DNA from: Kitasatospora herbaricolor
GTDB taxonomy: Bacteria; Actinomycetota; Actinomycetes; Streptomycetales; Streptomycetaceae
DNA: 64,000 bases
Reading direction: 5' to 3'
Assembly (NCBI RefSeq): GCF_030813695.1
Contig: NZ_JAUSVA010000002.1
Location: 682,001 to 746,000 of the forward strand
The notes beneath the pieces were generated by a model. It ran no database searches, was not told the origin of the DNA, and saw nothing but the letters and a program-made list of their open reading frames with translations. The position numbers and the translations under genes were made by a program. The number at the start of each line of letters is the position of its first letter. The first letter of the stretch is position 1. Below, in pieces: positions 1 through 8,946 of the stretch.

Positions 1-801
1 GTCTCCGCCCAGCACTGGACGGAAGTCGCGCTCGCCGCGACCCGTGACCAGCTGGCCCACACCCAACAGCAGTCCGCCGAACGCAGCCGGCTCGCCCTGC
101 AGTTGCAGCACGCCATCATGCCGCCCAGCCGCGGACCGCTGGACCTGCACGGCCTACGGGTCGCCGTCCGCTACCGCCCGGCCGAGAAGGAACATCTGGT
201 CGGCGGCGACTGGTACGACACCGTGGACCTGCCTTCGGGCCAGATCCTGCTGTGTGTCGGTGACGTTGCCGGGCACGGCATCGATGCCGCCACCGGCATG
301 GTCGCTCTCCGCAACGCCCTGCGCGGTCTGGCCGCCACCGGCGCCGGCCCGGCGCAGCTCCTGTCCTGGCTCAACAGCGTGACGCACCATCTGACCGACA
401 ACGTCACCGCGACCGCGGTCTGCGCCCTGTACGAGCCCAAGACCCACGTCCTGCGGTGGGCCAGGGCCGGGCATCTTCCACCCGTCCTGCTCCGTGACGG
501 ACTGGCGCGGGAGTTGCCGTTGGTCGGGGGCATCCTGCTCGGCGCCATCCATCAGGCCGAATACGAGGAGGGCCGGATCGAGCTGAAGTCCGGGGACACG
601 CTCATGATGTACACGGACGGTCTGATCGAGCGGAAGGACCGCTCCCTGCAGGCGTCTCTTGACGACCTGCTGGCCACCGCCCAGACACCCGAGCCCTCGG
701 ACGACCTGGCCGAGCTGGAACACCGCCTCGACCACCTTCTGACCTACAGCAGGGCGGACACCGACGACGACACCTGCGTGATCGGGATCAAGGTCGGCTG
801 A
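1..801 (+). CDS. SpoIIE/PP2C-type serine phosphatase, 5'-truncated by window edge
   Basis: The frame is open from base 1 with no start, so the N-terminus lies outside the window. The visible 266 residues begin with a helical linker (AERSRLALQLQHAIMP), followed by the SpoIIE/PP2C catalytic domain. Metal and active-site motifs are present: GGDWYD near residue 68, GDVAGHG near residue 84, AGHLPP, YTDGLIER, and a terminal DDTC. Family members dephosphorylate STAS-type anti-sigma factor antagonists. Such linkers normally follow PAS or GAF sensor domains, which probably lie upstream. No partner STAS gene is adjacent, so its target is unknown. Confidence 0.9.
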   Translation, partial: VSAQHWTEVALAATRDQLAHTQQQSAERSRLALQLQHAIMPPSRGPLDLHGLRVAVRYRPAEKEHLVGGDWYDTVDLPSGQILLCVGDVAGHGIDAATGMVALRNALRGLAATGAGPAQLLSWLNSVTHHLTDNVTATAVCALYEPKTHVLRWARAGHLPPVLLRDGLARELPLVGGILLGAIHQAEYEEGRIELKSGDTLMMYTDGLIERKDRSLQASLDDLLATAQTPEPSDDLAELEHRLDHLLTYSRADTDDDTCVIGIKVG

Positions 802-849
802 AGCCCGCTGCGTCGGGTCCGACCCGTCGGAGCCGGCGGCGCCGTTCCT

Positions 850-1690
850 TGGACTGCGCGGCGGGCTGTGAACCGTCTTCCTCGGCCGTGGTCGGTCGGC
901 AGTCCGACAGGGGCCGCGACCCCGAGCGGGGCCGGCCGGGCGGGAACGGGGTCCACCAGCCGGCGGCCGGTCAGGACGTACTGGACCAGGCACCCGGCGG
1001 CGAGCAGGACCGACCCCGCCACACCGTCGAGCAGCCAGTGGTTGGCCGTGCCCAGCACGACCGATGCCGTAGCGGACCTGGATCAGCAGCAGTTCGAGCA
1101 GCAGGTCGGACGGCTGACCGGGCGCATCCACGGGGGCAGCAGTGGCAGGAATGATCGTCCGAACGGCCGGCGACGGCCAGGGGCGAGGAACCGCGAGAAC
1201 GAGCGCCAGACACGCCAGGGCCACCACGGCTTCGACGGCGTAACCCCGCAGAGCGGCGCTGATCAGGACGGCGCTCGGCGCCAGCGGGGCGATCCAGGCG
1301 GACAGTGACGGTTCCGCGGGCCGCGCGCGGACGGACGAGGCCGAGCTGCCGTCCACCGGCAGCAGGGAGCGGGGGCGTCGCGGACCGGCCCCGGCGCGCC
1401 CCGAGGGCGCGGCGGGACACCAGGACCCGGCGGGGTGCGGAGGTTCGGCGGGACGCGGCATCGCGTGCGGCAGGTTGCGGCCACCAGCTCGCCGGCGACG
1501 GCGACGGCGACGGCCCCGAGTGCCACCACCAGCAGCACGATGCGCGGCACCGTCCCGGCGCCCGGCCGGTCGAGTACCGCGCCCACGGCAGGGTGCTCCC
1601 GACCGACGGCGATCGCGTCGGCACGCCCGCGCGCCGCCGGACGACCGAGGGCGGCCCCGGTGACACGAAAGGATCCTTTGATCACCAACA
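850..1690 (-). pseudogene. Decayed membrane protein gene, possible PAP2-type phosphatase remnant
   Basis: No intact gene explains the 1.1 kb between the phosphatase and the HAF gene. On the minus strand, protein-like hydrophobic stretches appear in different frames. One lies near 1600-1500 (PRIVLLVVALGAVAVAVAGEL), one near 1260-1180 (YAVEAVVALACLALVLAV), and the motif GTANHWLLDGVAG lies near 1055-1015. The last resembles the C-terminal NH-x-LD segment of PAP2 or inositolphosphotransferase families. A stop codon directly precedes that segment in its own frame. I infer a multiply frameshifted gene. The family assignment rests on one motif. Confidence 0.3.
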
Positions 1691-1970
1691 GTGCGTGACA
1701 CCCCCGACCAGCCATCCATGCCAGGGCCGGCCCGGCATCGCACCCGCACCGTGTCCCGCGTCCCGGCAGCAGCTTGCCGATCGGCCTGCGGGTGCACCCC
1801 GAAGTGGCGGAGACTGAAGCCCGCACCGGGCGTCGGTCAGGGCCGGCCGGTGCCGTACGTCGCGTCAACGGCCCTCACAGCGTGCGCAGTTCATGAGGGC
1901 CGGCGCCAGCCGACCCGTCCAGTCACCGTCCAGCCGATCCGCACAGTCGACGAGACAGGAACCGAACGTC

Positions 1971-3235
1971 ATGAGCACACCCGCAGCCACCCGAGCGACC
2001 TTCCGCACCGCCGGCGCGTTACGGGCCGCCGTCGCGGTGGCCACCGCCACGGCCGCCGTCGCCCTCGCGGCGCCGGCCGTACCCAGCGCGGCAGCCGCCG
2101 GCCCTGGCACGGCACCTTCCGTGGCCGTCGTGCTGCCCACCCCGCCCGGCACCCCCTACGGCGACCCCACCGGGGTCAACAGGCTCGGCGTCGTCATCGG
2201 GAGCGTGTCCTCCGGCAGCCCCGGTGACGGTCCCCGCGCGGTGCGCTGGGACAACGACCACACCGTCGCCGTCCTCGACCCGCTCCCCGGCGACCACTAC
2301 GGCAGGACCGTCGCGCTCAACGACGCGGGCACCGTGGTCGGGTTCTCCTGGCAGTCCGGCCTGCCGGGCGGCGTACACGCCGTGCGCTGGGCCCCCGGCG
2401 CCGCCCCCGCCGCCCTGGCGGCGCTGCCCGGCGACCTGTACAGCCGGCCCACCGCGGTCAACCGCGGCGGAACCGCGGTCGGGTTCTCCTGGAACGACGC
2501 GGGACAGGAGCACGCCGTGGCGTGGCGCCCGGACGGCACAGTGGTCGCACTCGCCGCCCTCGCCGGCGATGTCCGCACCGTCGCCACCACGGTCAACAGC
2601 TCGGGCACGGTGGTCGGTTACTCCGCGGGGGCCGGTTCCCTCGACCCCCGGCACGCGGTGCTCTGGAGCCCCGGCGGGGCCGTCACCGCCCTCGGCGCAC
2701 CGCCGGCCTACCGCTACACGTCCGCCACCGGCATCAACGACGTGGGCACCGTGATCGGTGGCGGGACGGCGGATCCCGACTCCGGCGCCGGGCACGCCCT
2801 GGTCTGGGGCGCCGGCCACAGCCGCCGGGATCTCGGCGCGGGCACCAGTGCCACGGTGCTCAACGCCTCGGCCACATCGCGGGCACCGTGCCGCCCGCCG
2901 ACCCGGACACCGCCCGGCAGGACGCGGCCCTCTGGCGCCCCGACGGTGTGCGCAGGACGCTCGGGGCGCCCGCCGGCGCAGCGGGCACCGTTCCCAGCGG
3001 CATCAACACCGCCGCCACCGTCGTCGGATACACCTGGAGCGGTATTCCCGCCCGCGAGTACCAGCAGGCGGTGCGCTGGAGCCCCGACGGTACGCCCACC
3101 GTGCTGCCGCTCGCCGGGGGCGAGCAGTACGCGGCCGCCCTGTTCGTCAACGACGCCGGTCTCGTCGCCGGGGTCCAACTGCTCCACGGCGGCGCCATGT
3201 ACGCGTCCCACCTGGCCGTGGTCTGGCGACCGTAG
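1971..3235 (+). pseudogene. Secreted HAF-repeat (YCF-like extracellular repeat) protein, frameshifted
   Basis: The ATG at 1971 follows a GACAGGA ribosome site. A Sec-type signal peptide ends near an AAAAGP region. Repeats of the pattern GxNxxGTVVGxS...HAVxW...G follow, about 40-45 residues apart, typical of the HAF family of probable extracellular repeat proteins. Near 2877 the frame breaks: NAS continues as GHIAGTVPPAD in the -1 frame, then runs to a stop at 3235 with three further repeats. Restoring one G (tcgggccac for tcggccac) gives a continuous protein of about 421 residues. This is either a recent pseudogene or a one-base sequence error. The function of the family is unknown. Confidence 0.75.
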
Positions 3236-3526
3236 TCCCTCGCGGTTCCGCCCCCGGTAGCCCGGACGGTGGCGGCCCATGAAGGCGCCGGCACGCCGCT
3301 GCTCGCCGACCCGCGCCCACCGGGTGGACGCCTACCAAGGAACCGCATACGACGGACGCCGGGCCGCGCCGCTTCAGGCCACCGTTGGCCGCCGGCGTGA
3401 AAGTGCCGGCACCGTTGCGGCGCTGCTGGTCAGCGTCGCAGGCACGGGCCGGGCATCCCACCGTGCCGAGCGGCTCAGCCCGGTGGCGTGACGGGGGTCA
3501 GCCACTGCGATGCCGGGGCGCGGACG

Positions 3527-4065
3527 TCACAGCCGGCTCCCGCGGCCCGCACTCCTGCCTACCGGCGCGCTGTCCGTACCGAGGACCTCGGTACTGACCG
3601 TTCCATACCACTCCTTGAGGGTGCGAGCCTGGTCGATCGCACGCCGGGCGAGTCGGTCCAGTTCGGCCGGGTCCAGCCGCGGGTCGCGGACGGCGACGGC
3701 ACGCAGCGCCTGCCACAGGGCGGCCTTGCCCTCGACGCCGCTGCGCATGGCTTCCAGTTCGATCAGGTCCGAGAGCGGGGCCCGGTGGAGCAGGGTGCCG
3801 TTGGGCTTGAGCCGGCCGATCCGCTCCCCGGCAACGCCCAGCCAGGTGCGGTAGTGGCGGACGCGCACGCCCAGCCGGTTCATCGTCCGTACGAGGGCAT
3901 CGCGGTCCTCCTCCACTTCCCGTGCCAAGGAGCGCAGCTCGGCCGCGCGCCGGGGGTCGCCGTGGGCACCGGCCATCCGGCGGGCCGGCGCGGCGCCGGC
4001 GAAGGCTCGGTGAGGTGGTCGTTCAAGTAGCTGCTCAGGGGTTGAGCCGGTTTCTGAGGAGACAT
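3527..4065 (-). pseudogene. Conserved actinobacterial hypothetical protein, frameshifted near its N-terminus
   Basis: The C-terminal 149 residues run continuously from about 3976 to the stop at 3527. They contain LKPNGTLLHRAPLSDLIELE and GVEGKAALWQALR, the core of a soluble helical protein common in streptomycetes. The matching N-terminus (MSPQKPAQPLSSYLNDHLT) sits in another frame starting at the ATG at 4065. The join is near 4003, where one missing base (ACCGAGCC for ACCGGAGCC) separates HLT from the AFAGAAPARRMAG segment. Restored length is about 178 residues. The family has no assigned function. A one-base error and a real pseudogene are both possible. Confidence 0.6.
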
Positions 4066-4414
4066 CGGCTGTCCTCTCCGGGGTCGGCCTTGCCTTCAGT
4101 GGTCTACGGGGCCCGGCACGCAGAGGACGCGCCCGGGGCTACGGAACGCACCCGGACGCCCTCAGCGGCCGAGGGCATCGGCGTGCTGCTCCTGTTCGGC
4201 TGCGACAGGCCCTGGGCGTCCGGTCACTCCCGTTCTGGGCGGGGCGCCGGGGTGCGGGCCGGTTCGACCGGCGTCTACCCCTCTGCGGCAGGACAACCCG
4301 TCGCCACCTGGACCTGGGCACGGTGCGCCGGACGGCTGAGGGCGCGGTCGCGCCGCAAGCGGCTGCGCCGTAGCGTCGTGGACCGGATCAGCAAACCCGA
4401 CGGGAGGCGGCCGC
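4066..4414. other. Intergenic region without recognisable gene
   Basis: These 349 bases separate the divergent frameshifted hypothetical gene and the HAD gene, so they should hold promoters for both. I see no protein-like frame, clear operator or RNA gene. Confidence 0.4.
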
Positions 4415-5098
4415 ATGGCACCGACGGCCTTGTTCGATGTCGACGGGACGCTCCTCGACACCAACTACCTGCACACGCTCGCCTGGGCGGAGGCCTTGGC
4501 CCAGTACGGTCACACGCCGCCGATGGCGCGCATCCACGCCTCCATCGGGATGGGCGGGGACCAGCTCCTCGACAACGTTCTCGGTGAGGCACGTGATCGT
4601 GGGCAGGACGGTGGGATCAGCTCCGCCCAGGGCGCGCTGTACGCCCGCTTCTGGCCGTCTCTGCGCGCCTTCGAAGGCGCCGGAGACTTGCTGCGCGCGG
4701 TGTCCGCACGTGGCTGGACGGTCGTCCTGGCGAGTTCGGCCTCCGGCCGGGATCTGCGGGTGATGCGTCGCGCCCTGGACGCGGAGGACGTGGTCACCGC
4801 CGCCACCAGCGCGGACGACGTCGAGGCCAGCAAGCCGGCACCGGATCTGGTCCGTGCCGCCCTGGACAAAGCAGGTGCCCGAGCGGCTGAAGCCGTCTTC
4901 GTCGGGGACACCTTGTGGGACATCCGGTCGGCCTCGGCCGCCGGGGTGCCGTGCATCGCCGTCCTCTCGGGCGGATGGAGCGAACACGACCTGCGGGCTG
5001 CGGGGGCGCTGGAGGTGCACGAGAACGCCGCCGCCCTGCTGGCCGGACTGTCCGACAGCGTGCTCGGGCACCCGCACGCTCGCGAGGCGGGAGACTAG
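4415..5098 (+). CDS. HAD-superfamily phosphatase (phosphoglycolate phosphatase-like)
   Basis: The 227-residue protein has all four HAD motifs: FDVDGT with nucleophile D8 and acid D10, the LASSAS serine near S107, K140 in ASKPAPD, and VGDTLWD with D165 and D169. A helical cap of class I subfamily type occupies residues 18-85. The ATG at 4415 follows GACGGGAGGCGGCCGC, a good ribosome site. Members hydrolyse small sugar or glycolate phosphates in the cytoplasm; the substrate cannot be read from the sequence. It appears monocistronic, and the next gene is convergent. Confidence 0.88.
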   Translation: MAPTALFDVDGTLLDTNYLHTLAWAEALAQYGHTPPMARIHASIGMGGDQLLDNVLGEARDRGQDGGISSAQGALYARFWPSLRAFEGAGDLLRAVSARGWTVVLASSASGRDLRVMRRALDAEDVVTAATSADDVEASKPAPDLVRAALDKAGARAAEAVFVGDTLWDIRSASAAGVPCIAVLSGGWSEHDLRAAGALEVHENAAALLAGLSDSVLGHPHAREAGD

Positions 5099-5196
5099 CC
5101 CAGGGCCGGGACACGGCGACCGGACGCCGGGAGGCTTGTCGCACGCCCCGACGTCCGGTCAGCGGTCAGGCCGGGTGACCGGCCGGGACGCACTGG

Positions 5197-5781
5197 TCAG
5201 CCGCGCCGCATGTCGTCCGGGCCCACGGGTCGGGGCGGCGCGCCCTCCCCGGTCATCCGGGCCTGGGGCTGCTCACGCGGCGGCGCGTCGTCCCGTCCGG
5301 CCGGGCTGACCGGGGCTCCGGCACCCTCCGGTGTCAGGCGACCGCCCCAGCCTCCGGTCGCGCGGCCCTGCTCCTCGATGAAGCCCTTGAAGCGGCTCAG
5401 GTCGCCCTTGACCTGCCGGTCCAGGACGCCGAGCATGTCGCCGGCCTTCTCCACCATGCCGTGCGGCTCGAACTCCATGGCCAGGCTCACCCGGGTGCGG
5501 GAGTCGTCGAGGCGCTGGAACGTCACCACGCCCATCTGCCGCACGTCGCCTCCCACCGTCCGCCAGGAGATCCGCTGGTCGGGGAGCTGATCGACGATCT
5601 CCGTGTCGAACTCACGGCGTGCGCCGGCGACCTTCGTGGTCCAGTGGCAGTGCCGGTCGTCCGTCTGCCGGACCTCCTCCACGCCGTCCATGAAGCGCGG
5701 GAACTCCTCGAACTGCGTCCACTGGTTGTAGACGCCGTGCAGGGGGGCGTCCACGTCGATGAACTCCTTCACCTTGCTCAC
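5197..5781 (-). CDS. SRPBCC (START/cyclase-dehydrase fold) family protein
   Basis: The GTG at 5781 is chosen because AAGGAG lies six bases upstream and the domain begins at once (SKVKEFIDVDAPLHGVYNQWTQFEEFPRFM). Residues 1-145 form the polyketide-cyclase/dehydrase or lipid-binding fold, including WRTVGGDVRQMGVVTF. The last 50 residues are a proline- and arginine-rich low-complexity tail. The frame extends upstream to 5856 without homology-like sequence. Streptomycete paralogues are often stress-associated and bind hydrophobic ligands, but no ligand is evident. It is convergent with the HAD gene. Confidence 0.85.
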   Translation of the reverse strand: MSKVKEFIDVDAPLHGVYNQWTQFEEFPRFMDGVEEVRQTDDRHCHWTTKVAGARREFDTEIVDQLPDQRISWRTVGGDVRQMGVVTFQRLDDSRTRVSLAMEFEPHGMVEKAGDMLGVLDRQVKGDLSRFKGFIEEQGRATGGWGGRLTPEGAGAPVSPAGRDDAPPREQPQARMTGEGAPPRPVGPDDMRRG

Positions 5782-5920
5782 AACGGTCTCCTTCGAAGTC
5801 GACAAGCTCGGACATTCCGTACTGTCCACGCGCCTGCCCCGCGGGCGGGCGGGCAATCAGGATTTCCCAACGGGCCTTCGGCCGCGTCCGCCAGGGGACG
5901 GCGCGGAGCGCTCGGGGCCA

Positions 5921-5999
5921 ACGCAGGGGACGCGGGGGACGCAGGGGACGCAGGGGACGCAGGGGACGCAGGGGACGCAGGGGACGCAGGGGACGCAGG
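5921..5999. repeat. 9-bp tandem repeat, about nine copies
   Basis: The unit acgcagggg is repeated about nine times, with one variant copy (acgcggggg) and a truncated last unit. It lies in the 431-bp gap (5782-6212) upstream of the SRPBCC gene. The gap holds no other gene, although the repeat reads open in several frames (GDA or TQG repeats). The in-phase nine-base period makes copy number changes easy. Confidence 0.9.
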
Positions 6000-6212
6000 C
6001 CGAGGGTTCGGCACACGCACCCGCAGGCGGCGGGGTTCGGGGAAGCCGTTGAGCCCGTTCGGGTCAGTAGTGGTCGACCAGGCCCGGCACGACCGCGTCG
6101 GCCCGCAGGACGGCAGCCGCCGCAGTGCCGCCGCCCCTGTTCCCGCCCGGTGTCCGTGCTCGTTTGCCCTCAGCTGCCCCGGGCAGACGAGACCGTGTCA
6201 GGAGGAGGAGTT

Positions 6213-6407
6213 ATGGACGACATTGCGCAAGGGGGATCCGAAGGTGTGCCCCCGCCGAGCGACAGCGCCACGGACGACCGACCGCACACGGCGGAGTCGC
6301 CGCGCGGCGTCAGGTCCGTCCGGGCCGGTGCTGCTGTCGCCGACCAGAAAGCCGGTCACGAGCAGGCCGATCGGGACGGGGGCGCAACGTCCCCCAGCGA
6401 CGGGTGA
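6213..6407 (+). CDS. Small hydrophilic hypothetical protein (64 aa)
   Basis: The ATG at 6213 is preceded by an excellent GGAGGAGG ribosome site. The product (MDDIAQGGSEG...GGATSPSDG) is acidic at the start, rich in Asp, Ser and Gly, has no membrane segment and looks disordered. I do not recognise a family. The strong ribosome site is the main reason to call it. It lies 138 bases upstream of a coupled leader ORF and a DUF6328 gene, and could be co-transcribed with them. Confidence 0.45.
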   Translation: MDDIAQGGSEGVPPPSDSATDDRPHTAESPRGVRSVRAGAAVADQKAGHEQADRDGGATSPSDG

Positions 6408-6545
6408 GGTGCCCTCGGACGGCGGCCAGGACCTACGCCCCCAGGAGCCAAGGCCACTGGAGGTGCGGCCTTGCGGCCGCCGGCCTGTCCGGCTGCGACT
6501 GTTCCGCCCGACGGCCTCGCCCCGCTCCCCCTTTCCGGAGACACC

Positions 6546-6623
6546 ATGGACAGCTCGTTGGACAGTTTGACCAATCTCACCGTGCGCGACGTCACGGACT
6601 TCGAGCCCGGCAATCCCGCATGA
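6546..6623 (+). CDS. 25-residue leader ORF translationally coupled to the DUF6328 gene
   Basis: The ATG at 6546 follows GGAGACACC. The 25-codon frame (MDSSLDSLTNLTVRDVTDFE, then PGNPA) ends in a TGA at 6621-6623 that overlaps the ATG of the next gene at 6620 (ATGA). The next gene has no good ribosome site of its own, so its translation probably depends on this short ORF. The peptide is acidic and not membrane-like. It may be a regulatory leader or simply a coupling device. Confidence 0.45.
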   Translation: MDSSLDSLTNLTVRDVTDFEPGNPA

Positions 6624-7234
6624 CGTCGGACGCGAGTGTGCGGGGCGCGAGCCGCCCCGTGGCCGATGACTCCGACCGTTCGGGGAGCACGGACGGGCGT
6701 GACGAGACGCCCCAGGAACGCGCCGACCGCGTGTGGATCGAGATGCTCCAGGAAGTTCGGGTGTCCCAGACCGGTGCGCAGATCCTCTTCGGTTTCCTCA
6801 TCAGCGTCGCTTTCACGCCCCGCTTCGCCGCGTTGGCCACCTTCGACAGGAACCTGTACGTGGCCACGGTCGTCCTGGGCGCGATCGCCACCGGCTCGCT
6901 CGTCGCGCCCGTCGCCTTCCACCGGTTTCTCGCCGGCCGCGACATGAAACCCGAACTCATCCACGTCGCAGGCCGGCTCATCTCCGTCGGCCTGGTCACC
7001 CTGCCGCTGACGATCACGGCCGCCCTCCTGCTGCTCCTGCGGACCGCCACAGGCGACCCGGCCGTCGCGTGGGGACTCAGCGGGTGCGTTCTGCTCTGGT
7101 TCACCACCACCTGGCTCCTGCTGCCGCAGCTCGTTCTGCGCCGCGCTGCCGCACGCCAGCGCGGCACTGGGCCCGGGGGCGCGGAGGCCGCGCGCCGGGA
7201 TCGGACCGCCGCCGGACGGCGGTCCGGACGGTGA
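6620..7234 (+). CDS. DUF6328 family membrane protein
   Basis: The 204-residue protein has a polar N-terminal 40 residues, then QERADRVWIEMLQEVRVSQTGAQILFGFLISVAFTPRF, the signature start of DUF6328 proteins (some annotated as sodium:proton antiporter without proof). About four hydrophobic helices follow, ending with a basic tail. The start at 6620 overlaps the stop of a 25-codon leader. The function of the family is unknown. Streptomycete members are commonly found among stress genes. Confidence 0.82.
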   Translation: MTSDASVRGASRPVADDSDRSGSTDGRDETPQERADRVWIEMLQEVRVSQTGAQILFGFLISVAFTPRFAALATFDRNLYVATVVLGAIATGSLVAPVAFHRFLAGRDMKPELIHVAGRLISVGLVTLPLTITAALLLLLRTATGDPAVAWGLSGCVLLWFTTTWLLLPQLVLRRAAARQRGTGPGGAEAARRDRTAAGRRSGR

Positions 7235-7366
7235 CCGGCCTCGAAGTCCACTGCCGCCGCGACGGAGGTCCGGGTGCGGTGCGGCCGCGAGGGGCTACCG
7301 GGATGTCGATATGGCGTACCGATTCCCGACCCACGCCCCCTCGGTACGGACACGGCAAAGGAAGAC

Positions 7367-7625
7367 ATGGTGAACGGCACTGCGAAGACCGGCCGCCGCG
7401 TGCCGGCCGTCGTCACCGACCACGGGGTCGAGCAGGACGAGTTGCTCGTACCGGTACGGCACTTGCGCGAGTCCCGTGCGAGGGTCGACGTCGCAGCCAC
7501 CACGGCAGACGGGATCCGGACCTGGCCTGGGACCGGGACCCGGCGAGCAGGTGCGGCCGACCCACGTCCCGGCCGACGTCGTCCCGTCCAGCTACGACCT
7601 GTGCACGGTGTTCGTGCTGCTCGCC
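7367..7625 (+). pseudogene. DJ-1/PfpI family remnant cut by the insertion sequence
   Basis: The ATG at 7367 has an AAAGGAAGAC ribosome site. The reading begins MVNGTAKTGRRVPAVVTDHG and continues through VEQDELLVPVRHLRE, matching the N-terminal strand-helix of DJ-1/PfpI glutamine-amidotransferase-like proteins. After about residue 55 the frame changes near 7535; PGEQVRPTHVPADVVPSSYDL continues in another frame. The gene then stops at the CTAG target of the IS at 7626. No catalytic Cys-His region is found beyond the right end of the element. The gene is therefore frameshifted and truncated, and its 3' part has been lost. Confidence 0.6.
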
Positions 7626-7629
7626 CTAG

Positions 7630-7649
7630 GTTCTGTCCGGCGGATCATG
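7630..7649 (+). repeat. IS left terminal inverted repeat (20 bp)
   Basis: GTTCTGTCCGGCGGATCATG, an exact inverted copy of the right end. CTAG directly precedes it. Confidence 0.93.
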
Positions 7650-7668
7650 GCGTCGTAGGCTCCAGGTC

Positions 7669-8013
7669 ATGCACAGCACCCTGACGGAGCACGCCCGATG
7701 TCTTTACGGCGACGAGTACCGTCCCAGACCGGAGTGTGTTCTGGAGCACCGCGAGTTCTACTTTGTCGAGGAGCTGACGTTCGCTGATGCGGATGCGATT
7801 CTGGCCATGATGCGAGAGCTGTGTCCGCAGGTGGTCGACGGCCATCTGCCGGTCTGGGTACGCAACCTTGCCTACCGGCTGCTGCTCCTGCAGCGGCCGA
7901 ACGAGCCGGTGCTGATACGGGAGGCGGCTCTGAACCTGTCGATGCACGGCCCGGACTGGGACGACATCGCAGAGGACCTCAAGAATCGGGCCGACGCTCT
8001 GGAGGCGGGCTGA
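7669..8013 (+). CDS. Passenger protein of unknown function inside the IS (114 aa)
   Basis: The intact frame (MHSTLTEHARCLYGDEYRPR...DIAEDLKNRADALEAG) lies wholly inside the IS, 19 bases from the left terminal repeat. It is convergent with the transposase, and its TGA touches the transposase stop. The protein is acidic and helical (VEELTFADADAILAMMRELC; LPVWVRNLAYRLLLLQ), with no membrane segment, DNA-binding motif or known domain that I recognise. A large antisense-free open frame with normal codon bias supports a real gene. It could affect transposition or be an unrelated cargo gene. Confidence 0.65.
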   Translation: MHSTLTEHARCLYGDEYRPRPECVLEHREFYFVEELTFADADAILAMMRELCPQVVDGHLPVWVRNLAYRLLLLQRPNEPVLIREAALNLSMHGPDWDDIAEDLKNRADALEAG

Positions 8014-8877
8014 TCACGGTCTGAGCCAGAGGCGTATCGACGCGACGGTGACGGTGCCGTGAAAGACGTAGGCGCGCTTGTCATACCGCGTCGCGACGGC
8101 CCTGAAGTGCTTGAGTCGGTTGATCGTCCGCTCGACCTCGTTCCGGCGCTTGTACATCTCCTTGTCGAAGCCCGCGGGCCGGCCTCCTCGGCTGCCGCGC
8201 CGCCGGCGGTTGGCCCGCTGGTCCTTCGGCTCCGGGATGGTGTGCTTGATCTGGCGTCTGCGCAGGTAGCGGCGATTTCGGCGGGAGCTGTAGGCCTTGT
8301 CGCCGCCGAGGTGGTCGGGGCGGGTGCGCGGATGCCCGCCGCCGTGGCGCCTGACCCTGATGCGCTCCAGGACCGGGATCAACTGAGGGCTGTCGCCCCA
8401 CTGACCGGGCGTGATCAGCATGGCCAGTGGACGGCGGCCGCCTTCCCCGGCGAGGTGGATCTTGGAGGTCAGGCCGCCACGGGACCGGCCGATTCCCTCG
8501 TCGGGGCGGTGCTGCCGGGGCGTTGATCTCCGCTTCGGGATCCGGGGTGTTCTGCGCGGTGCACCGGCAGCGTGCTGGTGGGCCCGGCACGAGGTGGAGT
8601 CCACACTCACCATGCTCCAGTCGATGCGCCCCTGAGAGTCGGCCTCGGCCTGGACGGCCTGGAGGATCCTTTCCCAGGTGCCGTCCGCCGACCACCTGCG
8701 GTGGCGCTCGTACACGGTCTTCCAGCTCCCGAACCGCTCCGGCAGGTCCCGCCACGGGACACCCGTGCGGATCCGGAACAGGATCCCGTTGATCACCGTC
8801 CGGTGATCAGTCCAACGTCCGCCGCGGCGACCGGCCTTCGGCAGATGCGGTGCCAGTTGCGCCCACTCATCGTTCAT
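8014..8877 (-). CDS. IS5-family DDE transposase
   Basis: The ATG at 8877 (MNDEWAQLAPHLPK) is the natural domain start; the frame extends 9 codons further upstream. The 287-residue protein has an N-terminal DUF4096-type helix domain (residues 1-75, with GVPWRDLPERFGSWKTVYERHRRW). A DDE nuclease core follows, with D93 (SVDSTS), D193 (LGGDKAYSS) and E249 in the NEVERTINRLKHFR box. All expected catalytic residues are present and no frameshift is needed. It catalyses cut-and-paste movement of the surrounding element through its 20-bp ends. Confidence 0.93.
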   Translation of the reverse strand: MNDEWAQLAPHLPKAGRRGGRWTDHRTVINGILFRIRTGVPWRDLPERFGSWKTVYERHRRWSADGTWERILQAVQAEADSQGRIDWSMVSVDSTSCRAHQHAAGAPRRTPRIPKRRSTPRQHRPDEGIGRSRGGLTSKIHLAGEGGRRPLAMLITPGQWGDSPQLIPVLERIRVRRHGGGHPRTRPDHLGGDKAYSSRRNRRYLRRRQIKHTIPEPKDQRANRRRRGSRGGRPAGFDKEMYKRRNEVERTINRLKHFRAVATRYDKRAYVFHGTVTVASIRLWLRP

Positions 8878-8926
8878 AAAATCGCCCCGCCCCACGACCA
8901 ACACAATGGTCCACGCGAGGCGATCA

Positions 8927-8946
8927 CATGATCCGCCGGACAGAAC
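8927..8946 (-). repeat. IS right terminal inverted repeat (20 bp)
   Basis: Exact inverted copy of the left end, followed by CTAG at 8947-8950. The transposase start lies 49 bases inside this end. Confidence 0.93.

Larger units (their letters stand above)
7630..8946. mobile_element. Complete IS5-family insertion sequence with passenger gene (1317 bp)
   Basis: The element is bounded by perfect 20-bp inverted repeats (7630-7649 and 8927-8946) and flanked by a 4-bp CTAG direct repeat (7626-7629 and 8947-8950), the expected target duplication. It encodes one DDE transposase on the minus strand and one unrelated 114-residue protein on the plus strand. The two genes meet tail to tail, with stop codons touching. 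It has inserted into a DJ-1/PfpI gene. Intact ends and an intact transposase suggest recent insertion. Confidence 0.93.

Noticed and set aside
154..1797. 547-codon open frame on the minus strand
   Set aside because: It is antisense to the SpoIIE gene, Arg/Pro/Gly-rich, and arises from high GC3 bias. Only short pieces of the 850-1690 part look protein-like, and in mixed frames.
5921..5999. CRISPR array or repeat-protein gene
   Set aside because: Units are only 9 bp with no spacers. The GDA/TQG-type translations occur in several frames without a ribosome site.
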